A DNA stretch of 64,000 nt from an uncultured Rhizobiaceae group bacterium (GCA_947501445.1 CANMVS010000003.1:124001-188000), one strand, 5' to 3'; shown: positions 26,032 through 34,795, numbered from the stretch's first letter. Numbers and translations are program-made. Notes: a model not told the origin generated them from the sequence alone.

Positions 26032-27123
26032 TCATCCCTGAGCGTCATCACGCCAGTTGATGTCGTGGTGGGTGCCGTCACAATATGGTTTGTTTCTTGA
26101 GGCGCCGCAGCGGCACAGAACCAGCTTTTCAAGACACGCGCCCTGGCCGGGGCGTGGAGACAGAAGCGGGACACTGACAACCCGATAGGGGCCGTTCCTC
26201 TCAATGCTGATCCCGGCTTCTCCACCAAATTCATGTCGAGGTTCGCGCCCATCCAGGCTGTACGACAATGCACCTGATGGACATGCCTTGATCACGGAAA
26301 CGATCTCGCCATTTGATCCATTGTCCGGGACGATCCATGGCTTGCGCGAAGGGTCAAAGACGGGCTTCAGGCGTTTCGCGCACTCACCTGCATGGGAACA
26401 TAGCAGTCTGTTGTAATGAACAGCCATGTCCTTGCCTTCGTATGTCTTCAGGCTATCGGGTGTATGGTCGTTCGAGCAGCGACTGTCAAAACCAATTTCA
26501 CTGTGCGAACCATCACAATAGGGCTTTGTTTTTGATGCTCCACATCGACACAATGCTATCAATGCGCCGTGTTCGAGAGCCTTGCCGTCCTGGTTGGTTA
26601 GTCGCGTAATTCCTTTGACAACGAGCGGGCCACCGTCTCGTGCTTCAATACTCGACCCCATTGGCAATGCATCTGTCTGTGGTGCCTGCCCACCAATCCG
26701 GCCTGTCATCGTCAGGCCGTCGCGAATATTCAGTCCCATCAGTACAAGGTTGGTCGCACCGGCAATCAGCTCCAGCCCCTGCACCAGGTAGAAGTTGGTA
26801 TCGAACACACCGGATGATGCCTTTGATTCAAGATAGTATGCAGCAGGAACCAAAATCAGAAGCCCATTGGCTGCAATGAAAGGCATCCGCCTTTTCTTTG
26901 CTATGGCCTTCGCATCGACCCGCTTGCCACCCAGGGACATGCCCGAACCACCGGCAATTGCCATTGCAGGAATAAGAACAAACACCCCTTTCAGTATCAT
27001 GGCCTTAACAGCAGCGATGGTTTCGTATGAACCAAACACTTCACTATAGATGGTTGATGTCCAGAACATCAGGATAGTCAGGAAACTGATTACCCCGGCA
27101 AAAGCGTGAATTTTCGTTTTCAT
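26032..27123 (-). CDS. Membrane-anchored protein with two CDGSH Fe-S motifs and a third ferredoxin-like domain
   Basis: 363 residues with an unusual architecture. The first 135 residues hold four predicted membrane helices (about 8-28, 44-60, 82-98, 112-132). The soluble part has CDGSH motif 1 (Cys192, Cys194, Cys203, His207; CRCGASKTKPYCDGSH). Next comes a divergent single-cluster ferredoxin domain of the DUF1271/Fer4_19 type (Cys242, Cys248, Cys281; SHAGECAKRL and KACPSGALSYSLDG). CDGSH motif 2 follows (Cys337, Cys339, Cys348, His352; CRCGASRNKPYCDGTH). CDGSH domains bind redox-active, labile 2Fe-2S clusters. The gene overlaps the cytochrome b561 gene by four bases, so electron transfer between them is likely. 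The physiological role is unknown. Confidence 0.85.
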   Translation of the reverse strand: MKTKIHAFAGVISFLTILMFWTSTIYSEVFGSYETIAAVKAMILKGVFVLIPAMAIAGGSGMSLGGKRVDAKAIAKKRRMPFIAANGLLILVPAAYYLESKASSGVFDTNFYLVQGLELIAGATNLVLMGLNIRDGLTMTGRIGGQAPQTDALPMGSSIEARDGGPLVVKGITRLTNQDGKALEHGALIALCRCGASKTKPYCDGSHSEIGFDSRCSNDHTPDSLKTYEGKDMAVHYNRLLCSHAGECAKRLKPVFDPSRKPWIVPDNGSNGEIVSVIKACPSGALSYSLDGREPRHEFGGEAGISIERNGPYRVVSVPLLSPRPGQGACLEKLVLCRCGASRNKPYCDGTHHDINWRDDAQG

Positions 27124-27671
27124 TTAGCGCCTCCACGACCAAACCACATTCTTCGCAGCGTTACGTCATGCTTGACGAAATGATGATAGAGCGCCGCGCC
27201 GGCATGCAGGATCAGCAAGGCAAGCATCGCGCGTGCGCCTAATCCATGGGGGATACGTGGCAGGTATAGGGTAAAGTCTGGCAATGTGCCTTCTGCACCG
27301 CCGAACAGAATTGGCCCAACCCCTGACAGGACAATCATGCCAATGCCGCTCGCGGTCATCCCAATGATAATGATGTAGAATAATACATGAACCGTCTTTG
27401 CAGACAGGCTCTGCCAACGTGGGTCATTCCCCACTGCAGAAGGCTTCGTATCAAACCGCCACCACCAGATAATGCGCGCTATGGTAAGGACCAGAATTGC
27501 CAATCCCATTGGAGCGTGGAACCTCAAAATGTCGGCTTTAGCGATGGGATCTATCGTTTGACCTGCGCGAAAGCCCGTGCCGAGAAGCACAACAATAAGC
27601 AATGCTGACAGCCAGTGAATTGTCACAGCCACAGTGCCATAATGTGAATCATCACTTCGTCTTGTCATCAT
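27120..27671 (-). CDS. Cytochrome b561-family membrane protein
   Basis: 183 residues from ATG 27671, behind GACGGGGA; a longer frame would run into the upstream gene. Four membrane helices carry the expected haem histidines: His of VTIHWLSALL, His of LRFHAPMGLAI, and His residues of ILHAGAALYHHFVKHD. It is a YceJ/CybB-type di-haem b cytochrome in the inner membrane. Placed between the EF-hand/ABM gene and the CDGSH gene with 8-bp and overlapping junctions, it probably shuttles electrons between the quinone pool and the Fe-S partner. Confidence 0.87.
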   Translation of the reverse strand: MMTRRSDDSHYGTVAVTIHWLSALLIVVLLGTGFRAGQTIDPIAKADILRFHAPMGLAILVLTIARIIWWWRFDTKPSAVGNDPRWQSLSAKTVHVLFYIIIIGMTASGIGMIVLSGVGPILFGGAEGTLPDFTLYLPRIPHGLGARAMLALLILHAGAALYHHFVKHDVTLRRMWFGRGGAK

Positions 27672-27679
27672 GTTCCCCG

Positions 27680-28453
27680 TCAGTCTGACCTGATAATTTT
27701 GTACAGTGACGCGTTGGGGATCAGCCCTTCGGTTATCCTGATGCCACTTTTGGTGCGCATTGCCATGATTGCGCTTTGGAAGGTTTCGATACTTTCCCAT
27801 TTGGCAACATTGATCAGACTGAACCTGGCATCAGGAAGTATGGTTTGATGGAGCGCCGTGGATATGTATCCTGGCTGGCCGCTTAAGAACTCGGCGCCTT
27901 CTTCCCAAAACCGAATGGATTCCTCTTCCTTGCCAGCTGGCACGTCGAACACATTGATGAGCGTTACAGGTTCGCTTTCACCTGTGACAGCTTCATTCAT
28001 TGCTGCCATGATCCGCAAACGTGTGGAGAATTTGCTCAAATCCATCGGGTCATTTGAATTGTCATTTGCGGAATAGAAATCCCTTGCATTCGACAGCATT
28101 TGTTCGCCTTGCGAGAGGGTGCCGTCACCATCGCTATCCCAAACTTCGAATACATCTGCACGGGCCTGTCGATATTGAGCCAGCCTGTTGCGCTCTTTCG
28201 CAAGCTCAGCCCACCCCAAATCCCAAAACATATATTCGGAAAGAGTGACTTGTTCGTCGCCATTGCTGTCCATCGACAACATGACCAGGTCGCGAAAATG
28301 CTCGGCCTCGCGTCTCGATACCATTCCATCTTCATTCGCATCAACAGTCTCGAAAACAGTTAAATTGAGGTCATCCAGTTGCTTGTCGAATGCCCATGCA
28401 TGACTTGTCATCACGCCGGTCAGCACCGCGCCAACCAATGTCATTTTTTTCAT
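27680..28453 (-). CDS. Exported EF-hand protein fused to an antibiotic-biosynthesis-monooxygenase-like domain
   Basis: 257 residues. A signal peptide (MKKMTLVGAVLTGVMTSHAWA) is followed by three EF-hand loops: DANEDGMVSRRE (38-49), DSNGDEQVTLSE (62-73) and DSDGDGTLSQGE (106-117). The C-terminal 95 residues (TLINVFDVPAGKEEESIRFW, PGYISTALHQTI, FSLINVAKWESIETFQSAI) form a dimeric alpha-beta-barrel ABM domain. Calcium would be bound in the periplasm. ABM domains bind haem or oxidise phenolic substrates; here the substrate is unknown. It is the first gene of the operon facing the MarR regulator. Confidence 0.82.
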   Translation of the reverse strand: MKKMTLVGAVLTGVMTSHAWAFDKQLDDLNLTVFETVDANEDGMVSRREAEHFRDLVMLSMDSNGDEQVTLSEYMFWDLGWAELAKERNRLAQYRQARADVFEVWDSDGDGTLSQGEQMLSNARDFYSANDNSNDPMDLSKFSTRLRIMAAMNEAVTGESEPVTLINVFDVPAGKEEESIRFWEEGAEFLSGQPGYISTALHQTILPDARFSLINVAKWESIETFQSAIMAMRTKSGIRITEGLIPNASLYKIIRSD

Positions 28454-28510
28454 TCCCTATTCTCCTCGATCTCTCTAAATTGAGTGAGCAACACGGCTTT
28501 TTGCATAGTC

Positions 28511-28543
28511 TGCTATTTAAAATTAGCATTACTTAGCACGCTA
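28511..28543. promoter_or_regulatory. Probable MarR operator
   Basis: TGCTA at 28511-28515 and TAGCA at 28524-28528 form an inverted repeat with eight AT bases between. A second TAGC-AC-GCTA palindrome follows at 28534-28543. Both lie in the divergent spacer just upstream of the MarR start, the usual place for autoregulation. Confidence 0.55.
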
Positions 28544-28563
28544 TTCAAGTGGGGAATATATGC

Positions 28564-29001
28564 ATGGTTTTTGAGAAAATGGATTCGGCAGGCTACCTGA
28601 TAAATCACATCGCCAGATTGTGCTTTCAGGATTTGCGTGAACAGATCGCCCCGCTTGGTATTGCCCCGGCTCAATTCATGACGCTGCTGGAGCTTTGGCG
28701 TGAAGATGGTTTGTCACAAAAAGATCTCGTTGACCTGCTCGATGTCGAACAGGCCACCATGGCAAACACAATAGCCAGAATGGAACGTGATGGACTGATT
28801 GAACGCCGTCCCCGCCCGGAGGATGGTCGTTCCCATTCAATATACATGACAGAAAAGGCAAAATTGCTTGAATTCGAGGCGACAAATGCCGCCAGAAGAG
28901 TAAATGAGGAACATTTGTCTGTCCTGTCGGACGAAGAACAGAAGCAATATATCCAGATCATGCAACGTATTATTGCTGGCAGGAGAAATTCCAAAAAATA
29001 G
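28564..29001 (+). CDS. MarR-family transcriptional regulator
   Basis: 145 residues from ATG 28564, preceded by GGGGA; GTG 28549 is an alternative. The winged helix reads LSQKDLVDLLDVEQATMANT, IARMERDGLIERRPRPEDGR. It diverges from the EF-hand-ABM / b561 / CDGSH operon across 110 bp that contains two palindromes. MarR proteins typically sense phenolic or oxidising ligands, so such a signal is plausible for this operon. Confidence 0.9.
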   Translation: MVFEKMDSAGYLINHIARLCFQDLREQIAPLGIAPAQFMTLLELWREDGLSQKDLVDLLDVEQATMANTIARMERDGLIERRPRPEDGRSHSIYMTEKAKLLEFEATNAARRVNEEHLSVLSDEEQKQYIQIMQRIIAGRRNSKK

Positions 29002-29144
29002 GGCGTTATCCTTCGTGCTCTTATGGCGACAGGCTGCGAATGTCTCAAAAGTCAGGTCAATGGTCGCCCGAATTTTCATTTGAACCGGTTTAGCTGTATC
29101 ATAGGGCAACTTGGCAAGGTGAAGGCGCAACGCGGAGTAATCTC

Positions 29145-29441
29145 ATGGCAGGTGTACAGGACACAATCCATATCTATAGCCGGACGATCTCAAATGCAGC
29201 GGTTTGTGAGTTTGACGCGGAACCGGACCCGGTAAAGAGGTTTCGCAAATACGCTTGTACAATTACAAATTCGGAACAGGCAGCCATTGATGCACTGTTT
29301 AACGAGGCTGAAGCGCCCGTAGATGAGCCAGAACCCGCAATAACGATGCACCTGGACCCGGACATTGCCAATTACTTCAGGCAAACTGGCGGAGATTGGC
29401 AGCGTCAAATCAACGACGTGTTGCGAGCATTGATCAAATAG
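29145..29441 (+). CDS. Orphan BrnA-like antitoxin (CopG/BrnA_antitoxin C-terminal motif)
   Basis: 98 residues. The C-terminal segment ITMHLDPDIANYFRQTGGDW, then QRQINDVLRALIK matches the ribbon-helix-helix signature of BrnA antitoxins (LDPDVLxxFRxTGxGWQxRIN). The N-terminal 50 residues (IHIYSRTISNAAVCEFDAEP) are not the usual BrnA leader. GCGGAG precedes the ATG. No BrnT toxin lies upstream or downstream, so it is either a solitary regulator or a leftover. It stands alone with 140 and 290 bp of non-coding DNA around it. Confidence 0.65.
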   Translation: MAGVQDTIHIYSRTISNAAVCEFDAEPDPVKRFRKYACTITNSEQAAIDALFNEAEAPVDEPEPAITMHLDPDIANYFRQTGGDWQRQINDVLRALIK

Positions 29442-29729
29442 TTTCGATGCGACGGTCGGGTACACCCGGTCCGCCAGGCCCAAAAGGCAGCAATGTTCAG
29501 CTCGCCACACTTTAGATCGCCTACCCAATATCTGTGCGTTCATCCCGGATCGTGCCGTATCGATATGCGTGTGAATCCATCAGGAAGGAATGCGGGAGTA
29601 TTTTGAATTTCTTCCTGACGGGACTCACGCGCGTTGACCCACACATATTCAACAGTTTGAATTTATGCTTGCCAAAAACCAAAAAAGCGTCCAATATTCG
29701 AGACAAATGTCCGAGAATTGAGACGATCA

Positions 29730-30488
29730 ATGCAGCTTGAACGCTTGATATCCATTCTGGAAATGACCGCCATTGCAGGCCGGCCCGTATCCGTTGCCAA
29801 TCTGCAAAAGGCAACCGGCTTGCCGCGTCCCACCTGCTACCGTCTGGTTCAAACACTTACCGATCATCAGTTGCTTGATGTGGAAGAACCCGATTCCCGC
29901 TTTGTCATTGGCGAGCGTCTTATTCGTCTGGCGCTGTTGGGCAAGTCTGATATTGACGTGCGCCGGGCAACGGCCAGCACCATCAAACAGGCGGCCATCC
30001 ATCTGGGAGAAGCGGCGTTTTTGGCCCGTCTGCGCAACAATCATGTTGAGATTATCCATGTGGAAACACCTGATGATGTCACCAAATCTCATATTCACCC
30101 GGGCCTGGGGAACCGCCCGTTGCATGCCTGTTCGTCGGCAAAAGCCATCGCGGCCCATGCCGAAAAGGAGTTGCAGGCGGAGATTTTGAACGGCGTATTG
30201 ACGCAGTTCACGGATCATACCCATGCCAGCCCCGACACATTGGCGGCTGAGTTCGCCGCCATTCGTGCCTGCGGTTACGCACAGTGCAATGAGGAAATAT
30301 CACTGGGCATTGCCAGCGTTGCCGCACCTGTTCAATTCGGCACGATTGGCGTGGCATTCAGTGTTGGCGCGGTGGCCCACGCCAGTCATTTTGATCATGA
30401 AAACCGCAAGGTTGTCGGGGAATATCTGGCAAAACTGGCAGAAAGGGTCGGTTCTGCCATTCAACTGTGCAACGTCACTGACATTTAG
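29730..30488 (+). CDS. IclR-family transcriptional regulator
   Basis: 252 residues. N-terminal winged HTH (MQLERLISILEMTAIAGRPV, NLQKATGLPRPTCYRLVQTL) and C-terminal IclR effector domain (GLGNRPLHACSSAKAIAAHA and GYAQCNEEISLGIASVAAPV). It lies 81 bp upstream of the methanethiol-oxidase-type operon on the same strand and may control it. The 288 bp upstream of it hold no gene I can support. Confidence 0.88.
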   Translation: MQLERLISILEMTAIAGRPVSVANLQKATGLPRPTCYRLVQTLTDHQLLDVEEPDSRFVIGERLIRLALLGKSDIDVRRATASTIKQAAIHLGEAAFLARLRNNHVEIIHVETPDDVTKSHIHPGLGNRPLHACSSAKAIAAHAEKELQAEILNGVLTQFTDHTHASPDTLAAEFAAIRACGYAQCNEEISLGIASVAAPVQFGTIGVAFSVGAVAHASHFDHENRKVVGEYLAKLAERVGSAIQLCNVTDI

Positions 30489-30569
30489 TGAGCGGTTGCA
30501 CGCCTGGTCGGATTGGAGGATCCGGCTGGATTTGTAACGCAAGCAATTGCAATCAAGGGAGAACTGGAA

Positions 30570-31937
30570 ATGTCTGAAGCAGAAACAGAATGTTGCACAG
30601 GACCCGGCTACGCGTCGCCGCAGGAGGCTATCCGCGCGCCGCGTGAAAAAGTTGTCTACACGATCTGCATTTATACAGGAACCGGTATCGAGAAGCCGGA
30701 TTATCTTGCGACAATTGACGTCGACGAAGACAGCGACACCTATGGGCAGGTCATTGCCCGAACTGAAATGCCCATCGTTGGTGACGAACTGCATCACATG
30801 GGTTGGAATGCCTGCTCGTCCTGTCATGCTGACAGTGGCATGTCGCGCAAATATCTGATTATTCCGGGTGTCCGCACGTCCAATTTCTACATTGTTGACA
30901 CTGCAACGGACCCGCGTAATCCGACATTGTTCAAGACAATTGACGGTGAAGAAATCAAGAAGAAAACCAACCTGTCTGCCCCCCATACGGTACACTGTCT
31001 GGGTTCGGACATAATCGTGTCCATGCTGGGTGACGCTGATGGCAATGCCCCCGGCGGTTTCCTGCATCTCAACAAGGATTTCGAGATTGTCGGCCGTTGG
31101 GAAAAAGACATTTCCGGCATGAACTTCAATTATGATTTCTGGTATCAACCGCGCCATAACATGATGGTTTCAACCGAATGGGGTGCGCCAAACACTTTCA
31201 TGCCGGGCTTTGATCTGGAAGATGTCGGCAATGGGAAATATGGCAGCCATATCCATTTTTGGGACTTTGCCAACCGCAGTATAGAGCGCTCTGTCGATCT
31301 GGGCGCGGAGGGCATGATACCACTTGAAGTGCGTTTCCATCATGACCCTGACTCCACCCATGGCTTTGTCGGCGCAACCTTGTCATCCAATATTTTCCAC
31401 TGGTTCAAGGATGACAAGGGTGAGGTACAGATCGAGAAAGTGATCGATGTGGAATCCATTGATGTGGCGGATTTCCCGGTGCCCATGCCCGGGCTCATTA
31501 CTGATATTCTGGTGTCCATGGATGACAAATACCTCTATTTCTCCAACTGGCTGCATGGCGATCTGCGGCAATACGACATCTCGGACCCGTCCAAACCCGT
31601 TCTGACAGGTCAGGTGTGGATTGGTGGCCTGCTTGGCAAAGCACCGGTGGTCAATGGCCGGGCGGTGGCAGGCGCGCCGCAGATGATCCAGCTTTCGCTA
31701 GATGGCAAGCGGCTCTATGTCACGACATCACTGTTTTCGACCTGGGATAATCAGTTCTACCCCGATATGAAAAGCGATGGTGGTGTGATGCTGGTGGTGG
31801 ATTGCGACAATGAAAATGGTGGCATGACGCTGAATGAAAACTTCCTGATCGACTTCGGCAAGGAGCCCCATGGGCCGGCCCGGGCGCATGAAACGCGTTA
31901 CCCGGGCGGCGATTGCTCGTCTGACATCTGGATTTAA
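30570..31937 (+). CDS. mtoX: SBP56-family (selenium-binding protein) probable methanethiol oxidase
   Basis: 455 residues, the usual length of SBP56/SELENBP1 proteins. The family's conserved ELHHMGWNACSSCH (His75, His76, Cys82, Cys85), YLIIPGVRTSNFYIVDTATD, APHTVHCLG and WHWxxGDLRQYDISDP-like (NWLHGDLRQYDISDP) segments are all present. Characterised members oxidise methanethiol to formaldehyde, H2S and H2O2. ATG 30570 has AAGGGAGAAC upstream; an earlier in-frame start lacks a ribosome binding site. No Tat or Sec signal is seen, unlike the periplasmic Hyphomicrobium enzyme. It heads an operon with a ferredoxin and a DUF2182 membrane protein. Confidence 0.82.
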   Translation: MSEAETECCTGPGYASPQEAIRAPREKVVYTICIYTGTGIEKPDYLATIDVDEDSDTYGQVIARTEMPIVGDELHHMGWNACSSCHADSGMSRKYLIIPGVRTSNFYIVDTATDPRNPTLFKTIDGEEIKKKTNLSAPHTVHCLGSDIIVSMLGDADGNAPGGFLHLNKDFEIVGRWEKDISGMNFNYDFWYQPRHNMMVSTEWGAPNTFMPGFDLEDVGNGKYGSHIHFWDFANRSIERSVDLGAEGMIPLEVRFHHDPDSTHGFVGATLSSNIFHWFKDDKGEVQIEKVIDVESIDVADFPVPMPGLITDILVSMDDKYLYFSNWLHGDLRQYDISDPSKPVLTGQVWIGGLLGKAPVVNGRAVAGAPQMIQLSLDGKRLYVTTSLFSTWDNQFYPDMKSDGGVMLVVDCDNENGGMTLNENFLIDFGKEPHGPARAHETRYPGGDCSSDIWI

Positions 31938-32014
31938 ACCATGAAGCAGGCACCTGTCCCGGTACCGGGGCAGGTGATCGTCCAAATAACGGCATCTGCA
32001 GACACGAGGGCACT

Positions 32015-32422
32015 TTGGCCAAATTCAATGTCATTTTGAAAAACCGTGATAATCTGACCCTGAAAGTGGGTGAGGACGAGGCCATAATTGATGCGGCTGA
32101 GGCAGCCGGTGAGGTATTGCCGATAGCCTGTCGCTATGGTGGTTGCATAACCTGCGCTGCCAGATTGATTGATGGCAAGGTTCGTCAACCCAATGGTACG
32201 GCGCTGAACAGGCGCCAGTCGCAGGAAGGGTATGTTTTGCTTTGCGTTGCGCGACCGAAAACTGATTGTGTTCTTGAAGTTGGCGTCGAAAGCCACGACC
32301 GCCTCTACGTCAATCCCTTTGCGAATCCCGGCCCTTTGGCAGGTCCCAATCCATCAACAGGCCCCAGCCCAACAGCCGGAACCGGCAAGTTCCAGTTTGT
32401 GAACAAGGAACCGAAGCCATGA
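32015..32422 (+). CDS. 2Fe-2S ferredoxin with proline-rich tail
   Basis: 135 residues from TTG 32015, behind GAGG. The plant-type cluster motif is CRYGGCITC with a distal Cys: Cys39, Cys44, Cys47, Cys77. After residue 100 the protein becomes a Pro/Gly/Asn/Ser repeat (NPGPLAGPNPSTGPSPTAGT) ending KFQFVNKEPKP, unusual for ferredoxins and possibly a flexible docking tail. It overlaps the DUF2182 gene by four bases. It may accept or supply electrons for the MtoX-type enzyme or the membrane protein. Confidence 0.85.
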   Translation: MAKFNVILKNRDNLTLKVGEDEAIIDAAEAAGEVLPIACRYGGCITCAARLIDGKVRQPNGTALNRRQSQEGYVLLCVARPKTDCVLEVGVESHDRLYVNPFANPGPLAGPNPSTGPSPTAGTGKFQFVNKEPKP

Positions 32423-33249
32423 GATTGGCGGCCAGGAACCATGGGCATGTGCGCAGCGGTTTCAACCTGGCGCGTGAACTGACCACGGCTCTTGTTGTTG
32501 CCGGTTGGCTGTTTATGGCATTTCAACTGATGGAATTGACCATGCGTGGCACCATTGCCAGCGCCGGGCCCGGGATGGGGTTTTTCGACCAGTTGAAGAC
32601 CTGGTTTCTACCGCAGGGTTTCACGCTTGCAGCGCTTTATTCGATATGCACCACCCAGTCTCTTGTGTGGAGCGGCGCTGATTTTGTCAAAGCGCTCGGC
32701 ATGTGGCTGGCGATGGTCCTGGCGATGATGGTACCGACACTTGCAGCCCAGTTTCAAAATATGAATCTGCCGCGCCTCAAACTGACATCCCTGCTGGGGT
32801 TTGTCGGTGGCTATCTCTTTGTCTGGCTGGGGTTTTGCGTTGCAATGGTTGCCCTGCAATGGGGACTGCGTTCAAATCTGGTGCTGAGCGATCATATGGT
32901 TTCTTCCAGTGCCTGGCTGAACGCTGCGCTGCTGATTGCCGCCGGGTCCTACCAGCTGTCGCAGGCCAAGCGCCATCATCTCAAAGCCTGCCGATTGTCC
33001 CTCAAGCGCGCCTTTGGTGGTGATGGAAACAGCCAGACACACAACGGCATCAATTATGCTGTTCATTGCATCAAATGTTGCTGGCCGTTGATGCTGACAA
33101 TGTTCGTTTTTGGTCTGATGAATATATTCGCCATGGCGGCACTGACGGTGCTTATGGTGATAGAAAAGTCGTCCGATAAGGCGCAGGGGCTGGTGAAGAT
33201 GTCGGGTGCACTGCTCATACTGATCGGGGTCGTCCAGCTGCTGCTTTAG
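32419..33249 (+). CDS. DUF2182 family integral membrane protein
   Basis: 276 residues with about six to seven helices. The family core is MWLAMVLAMMVPTLAAQF near residues 93-110, SYQLSQAKRHHLKACR near 175-190, and KCCWPLMLTMFVFGLMNIFAMAAL near 220-243, ending in an EKS after the last conserved helix. The Met-rich helix and the paired His and Cys residues suggest metal binding. DUF2182 has no established function. Here it is coupled (ATGA) to the ferredoxin and sits in the MtoX-type operon. Confidence 0.85.
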   Translation: MRLAARNHGHVRSGFNLARELTTALVVAGWLFMAFQLMELTMRGTIASAGPGMGFFDQLKTWFLPQGFTLAALYSICTTQSLVWSGADFVKALGMWLAMVLAMMVPTLAAQFQNMNLPRLKLTSLLGFVGGYLFVWLGFCVAMVALQWGLRSNLVLSDHMVSSSAWLNAALLIAAGSYQLSQAKRHHLKACRLSLKRAFGGDGNSQTHNGINYAVHCIKCCWPLMLTMFVFGLMNIFAMAALTVLMVIEKSSDKAQGLVKMSGALLILIGVVQLLL

Positions 33250-33250
33250 A

Positions 33251-33267
33251 GCCTGTCGATTACAGGC
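33251..33267. terminator. Short hairpin at a convergent gene junction
   Basis: GCCTGT (33251-33256) pairs with ACAGGC (33262-33267) across a five-base loop, exactly where the DUF2182 and glpD genes converge. There is no U-run, so termination activity is uncertain. Confidence 0.35.
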
Positions 33268-34768
33268 GTTGATTGGACAGATAGTCAGTCAATCCCTGCC
33301 GCTCTTCGTTGCTCAGTCTGATGCCAAGTTTTGTACGCCTGAATAAAATATCTTCCGCATCAACGGCCCATTCATTGGCCTGAAGATAACGCACTTCCAC
33401 TTCATAGAGCCCGGCGCCAAAATGCTGCCCGAGGTCTTCCGCGTGTTTCACATCCTTGAGTAGCCTGGTTGCATTCGTGCCGTAGAGCCGCACCAGCCGT
33501 TGTGCCACGGATGGTTCCAAAAACGTACAATTCTTGCGTATTGTATTGACCAGCGCATCATAGCCATCGATGCCAAAATCACCGCCGGGCAATGTCGCGC
33601 CGGCGGTCCATGCCGGTTGACGCGCCCCAAGGACAGCTTCGATACTGCCCATGACGCTCTCGGCGAGGCGGCGGTAGGTGGTGATCTTGCCGCCGAATAT
33701 ATTCAACAAAGTACCTGTTTGTTTGTCGCCATCCTGTTTGATGACATAATCGCGCGTTGCTTCCTGTGCTTTTGAGGCACCGTCATCATAGAGTGGACGA
33801 ACACCCGAATAGGTCCACACAACATCGTCAATATTCACCGGTTCGCGAAAGTAAGCGCTGGCCATCTCGCACAGGTAGGTTGTTTCTTCTGGCGTTATCT
33901 GCGGTTTTTCATGCAAGTCCCCTTGCTCGGCGTCTGTGGTGCCGATCAGCGTAAAATCTCGCTCATAAGGAATCGCAAAAATGATGCGGTCGTCCGTATT
34001 CTGGAAAATGTAACAGCGCTCGTGCTGATATTTTTTGCGAATGACAATGTGACTGCCACGCACCAATCTGACGTTGTGTGCATCATTGTGGCCGAAAACA
34101 GTTTTCAACACGTTATCCACCCACGGCCCTGACGCATTGATCACCACATCCGCGGTAACACTATGCGTGTGTCCCGATTGTTCATCGCACAGATCAATCT
34201 GCCACGTGCCATCCTGGCGTTCGGCCTTGACAACGCGGGTTCGTGAGCGGATGTCCGCACCACGGTCAGCGGCATCGCGGGCATTGAGGACAACCAGCCG
34301 TGAATCTTCAACCCAGCAATCAGAATATTCAAAGCCCTTGCGAAAGGTCTCATTGAGCGGCCGTCCGGCTTCATCGCTGGTCAGGTCGAGGCTGCGCGTG
34401 GCGGGCAGGCGTTTGCGGCCGCCGATATGGTCATAAAGAAACAGTCCAAGCCGCAGGAGCCAGGCTGGTCGCAGACCGCTGTGATAGGGCAGCACAAACC
34501 GCAACGGCCAGATGATATGCGGAGCCATGGACCACAGGATTTCGCGTTCCATCAGTGCTTCACGCACCAACCGGAACTCGTAATGTTCCAGATAACGCAA
34601 ACCGCCATGAACAAGCTTGGTTGACGCAGATGATGTGCCACCGCCAAAGTCGCCTGACTCGCAAAGACAGACAGAATAGCCGCGTCCGATTGCGTCACGT
34701 GCAATGCCAGCGCCATTGATGCCGCCGCCTATGATGAAAATGTCGTAATGCGACACCAGCTCCTCCAT
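33260..34768 (-). CDS. glpD: Glycerol-3-phosphate dehydrogenase (FAD-dependent, respiratory)
   Basis: 502 residues, standard for GlpD. The FAD-binding start HYDIFIIGGGINGAGIARDA, the SGDFGGGTSSASTKLVHGGLRYLE segment and the C-terminal DAO_C domain are intact. The enzyme oxidises glycerol-3-phosphate to dihydroxyacetone phosphate at the membrane and passes electrons to quinone. It follows glpR in a two-gene unit (28-bp gap) diverging from the glycerol ABC operon. A glycerol kinase gene, needed to feed it, is not in this window. Confidence 0.95.
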   Translation of the reverse strand: MEELVSHYDIFIIGGGINGAGIARDAIGRGYSVCLCESGDFGGGTSSASTKLVHGGLRYLEHYEFRLVREALMEREILWSMAPHIIWPLRFVLPYHSGLRPAWLLRLGLFLYDHIGGRKRLPATRSLDLTSDEAGRPLNETFRKGFEYSDCWVEDSRLVVLNARDAADRGADIRSRTRVVKAERQDGTWQIDLCDEQSGHTHSVTADVVINASGPWVDNVLKTVFGHNDAHNVRLVRGSHIVIRKKYQHERCYIFQNTDDRIIFAIPYERDFTLIGTTDAEQGDLHEKPQITPEETTYLCEMASAYFREPVNIDDVVWTYSGVRPLYDDGASKAQEATRDYVIKQDGDKQTGTLLNIFGGKITTYRRLAESVMGSIEAVLGARQPAWTAGATLPGGDFGIDGYDALVNTIRKNCTFLEPSVAQRLVRLYGTNATRLLKDVKHAEDLGQHFGAGLYEVEVRYLQANEWAVDAEDILFRRTKLGIRLSNEERQGLTDYLSNQRL

Positions 34769-34795
34769 ATGTCCGGCTTGCGCCTTGTCTTAATT

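Noticed and set aside
30570-31937. Selenoprotein reading of the SBP56 gene
   Set aside because: The gene has no internal UGA; the family name refers to selenium binding, and the conserved site uses ordinary cysteines.
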